Shown piece after piece: positions 61,675 through 64,000 of a stretch of 64,000 nt of DNA. Numbering within the stretch: position 1 is the stretch's first letter; each line of letters opens with the position of its first letter. This DNA is from Lamellibrachia satsuma (lineage: Eukaryota > Annelida > Polychaeta > Sabellida > Siboglinidae): assembly GCA_033239005.1 (NCBI GenBank), contig BSQZ01000030.1, positions 4,172,001 through 4,236,000 on the forward strand. Reading direction: 5' to 3'. The translations under genes and the position numbers were made by a program. The notes under the pieces were generated by a model, which saw nothing but the letters and a program-made list of their open reading frames with translations, had not been told where the DNA came from and ran no database searches.

Positions 61675-62711
61675 TGTAATTGTGTCGATTTAGATGTGCA
61701 GTGCTGTTATGTAATACAGTGCGGCAGAAGTGTGCACTCTTAAAACACACGTAGCGCCCACTGTGACGTAATGTAGTGTGGCAAACACATGGCGAATGTG
61801 CAGTAACGGTCACTCGATGCAGAGCAAGCGATAGAAGCAGAAGCTTGCTAGTCAATGTTCAGGAACATGAGTAGTGGTAGCGAACCCGTGAGTAGACCGA
61901 TAACTAATAATTATACTGATAATTTTTTTCTTGTGTCTATGCAGACATATTAATATAGATATGACAATTACGTGTTATTGCCGGAATACAGTTATTAGTT
62001 GCAAATAATTGTTGTGAACGTTGTTGAGTGAACATATATTATAGACGGTTGGAGACAAGCAGTTTGTATGTAATATAAACTTTATGTACTGTTAGTAATT
62101 ATTGTTTAACCACGTAGTGTGCTGTTAGTAATTATTGTTTAACCATGTAGTGTGCTGTTAGTAATTATTGTTTAACCACGTAGTGTGCTGTTAGTAATTA
62201 TTGTTTAACCACGTAGTGTGCTGTTAGTAATTATTGTTTAACCACGTAGTGTGCTGTTAGTAATTATTGTTTAACCACATAGTGTGCTGTTAGTAATTAT
62301 TGTTTAACCACGTAGTGTGCTGTTAGTAATTATTGTTTAACCATGTAGTGTGCTGTTAGTAATTATTGTTTAACCACGTAGCTACCCGAGCTGTGCTGGA
62401 GCCACTGTAGATGCCGTTGGAGCGAACACGCAGAGAAGCATTACGCACGCGGAAGGCGATTGACTGGCGCGAGACTAGCGTAAGAGAAGTGTGAAATGAG
62501 GAAAGCGGAATGTCGCGACAGTGGACAGCAGCATTGCCGAGCTTCGACATCTCGCGGTGGAGTGAACAAACAGTATATTGAACTGTATACAGTGACACTG
62601 AGAACTTGTGAACATTATATGCTATTCTTCCGTTATATTTAATTAAATTGTATTCGCTTATGTCGAGTAATTGCGATATCATTTCAATTTAATATCGTCC
62701 CCAAGGTGACA
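61675..62711. mobile_element. Insertion in the 33-bp array, possible solo LTR
   Basis: 1037 bp of unrelated sequence begins TGTAATTGTG and ends GGTGACA (TGT...ACA). The array lies on both sides. The 3' part (ATTTCAATTTAATATCGTCC) resembles LTR ends. No clear target duplication was found, and it holds no ORF of note. Confidence 0.35.
62076..62385. repeat. 33-bp minisatellite, about 9 copies, inside the insertion
   Basis: Unit CTGTTAGTAATTATTGTTTA plus ACCACGTAGTGTG. Confidence 0.95.
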
Positions 62712-63420
62712 ATAATACATAGGTCAGTATGCTCATCGCATTGGACAATACAGAGGTCAGTATGTTCAATGCATTGAACAATACAGAGGTCAGTATGTTC
62801 AGTGCATTGAACAATACAGAGGTCAGTATGTTCAGTGCATTAGACAATACAGAGGTCAGTATGTTCAGTGCATTGGACAATACAGAGGTCAGTATGTTCA
62901 TTGCATTGAATAATACAGAAGTCAGTATGTTCAGTGCACTGAACAATACAGAGGTCAGTATGTTCAGTGCATTGGACAATATAGAGGTCAGTATGTTCAG
63001 TACATTAGACAATACAGAGGTCAGTATGTTCAGTGCATTGGACAATACAGAGGTCAGTATGTTCATTGCATTGGACAATACAGAGGTCAGTATGTTCAGT
63101 GCATTGGACAATACAGAGGTCAGTATGTTCAGTGCATTGGACAATACAGAGGTCAGTATGTTCAGCGCATAGTACAATACAGAGGTCAGTATGTTCAGTG
63201 CATTGGACAATACAGAGGTCAGTATGTTCAGTGCATTGGACAATACAGAGGTCAGTATGTTCAGTGCATTAGATAATTCAGAGGTCAGTATGTTCAGTGC
63301 ATTGGACAATACAGAGGTCAGTATGTTCAGTGCATTAGATAATACAGACGTCAGTATGTTCAGTGCAATGGACAATACAGAGGTCAGTATGTTCAGTGCA
63401 TTGGACAATACAGAGCTGCA
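62712..63420. repeat. 33-bp minisatellite, distal part, about 21 copies
   Basis: Same unit as 59960-61674, more diverged (TTCATTGCATT and TTCAATGCATT variants). Confidence 0.96.
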
Positions 63421-63487
63421 GTTGTCACCATAACAGGACAATTGTCTGGCGGCACTGATCACTAATACTGATGGTTTACCTCTGTGG

Positions 63488-63555
63488 TGGCTTATAACAC
63501 CAGTGGTCCCACTTATAACACCAGTGGTCCCACTTATAACACCAGTGGTCCCACT
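63488..63555. repeat. 21-bp repeat, 3 copies
   Basis: Unit AACACCAGTGGTCCCACTTAT (about 21 bp). Confidence 0.9.
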
Positions 63556-63607
63556 TACACAGGGCCACATCTAGTGCCACCTAACCACCCACCGCTTTTT
63601 TTTTCAG

Positions 63608-63990
63608 TGTGTAGTGAAGGTGAAATGAGAAAGAATACCTTCACTACAGACCGGCACAGAGGCAGTCTGTAGTGAAGGTGAAAGTATGCATTCACTACAG
63701 GCTGGCATATAGACAGTCTGTAGTGAAGGTGATAGTATGCACTCACTACAAGCTGGCATATAGACAGTCTGTAGTGAAGGTGAAAGTATGCATTCACTAC
63801 AGGCTGGCATATAGACAGTCTGTAGTGAAGGTGAAAGTATGCATTCACTACAGGCTGGCATATAGACATTCTGTAGTGAAGGTGAAAGTATGCATTCACT
63901 ACAGGCTGGCATATAGACAGTCTGTAGTGAAGGTGAAAGTATGCATTCACTACAGGCTGGCATATAGACAGTCTGTAGTGAAGGTGAAAG
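63608..63990. repeat. 51-bp minisatellite, about 7 copies, reaching the window end
   Basis: Unit starts GTAGTGAAGGTGAAAGTATG and ends GGCATATAGACAGTCT. Confidence 0.95.
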
Positions 63991-64000
63991 GATAAAGTAT

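Noticed and set aside
63425..63480. Possible further upstream PIK3C2 exon (CACAGAG|GTAAACC on the minus strand)
   Set aside because: The translation does not match the residues expected before SCSYF in class II kinases, and the frame would not join.

Overview
This is animal (metazoan) nuclear DNA, not prokaryotic. It holds intron-split coding sequence with GT-AG junctions, APE-type non-LTR retrotransposons, Tc1/pogo-like and hAT-like DNA elements, tRNA-derived SINEs, and an exceptional load of minisatellites. An AT-rich, repeat-dense invertebrate or basal chordate would fit, but the sequence alone does not fix the species.

The only securely recognised host gene is the 3' part of a class II phosphoinositide 3-kinase (PIK3C2) on the minus strand, from 59937 down to the stop codon at 10822. 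Fourteen consecutive exons can be read. All junctions are phase-consistent, and together they give 1737 nt (578 residues plus stop). They run from the kinase ATP-binding lysine strand through the catalytic loop (DRHND), the DFG motif and the class II activation loop to a PX domain and a C-terminal C2 domain. No key kinase residue is missing, so the gene looks functional. Upstream exons (Ras-binding, first C2 and helical domains) lie beyond the right edge. Three exon-like segments at 511-2760, also on the minus strand, may belong to an unrecognised downstream neighbour.

Layout: 1-9.4 kb holds the possible neighbour exons, two small CR1-like fragments, a 28-bp minisatellite and a decayed element-borne ORF surrounded by seven copies of a 14-bp motif. 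9.4-14.9 kb holds the PIK3C2 3'UTR and exons 14 to 10 with arrays at the splice junctions. 15.1-19.1 kb is a CR1-like element (copy R3) inserted in an array. 20-25.5 kb holds exons 9, 8 and 7, a pogo-like element and many arrays. 25.9-36.4 kb holds a 5' CR1 piece (R4), a 15-bp array, then a nest: CR1-like copy RA inside a hAT-like element inside a 24-bp minisatellite. 36.4-46.1 kb holds exons 6 to 3 with CR1 copies R5, R6 and R7. 46-60 kb holds exons 2 and 1, a hAT-like MITE, a second RT family carrying a 94-bp internal amplification, a tandemised SINE and CR1 copy R8. 60-64 kb is a huge 33-bp array interrupted by a possible solo LTR.

The most notable pattern is that most exon-intron junctions of PIK3C2 are abutted by a tandem array. 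In at least two cases (exon 10 acceptor, exon 12 donor) the repeat unit is itself a copy of the exon-intron boundary. The CR1-like family shows PHD plus esterase domains in ORF1, two tandem 5'UTR monomers, a conserved 3' stem-loop with a short tandem 3' end, and repeated TA-microsatellite expansion at the RT codons for YIND.
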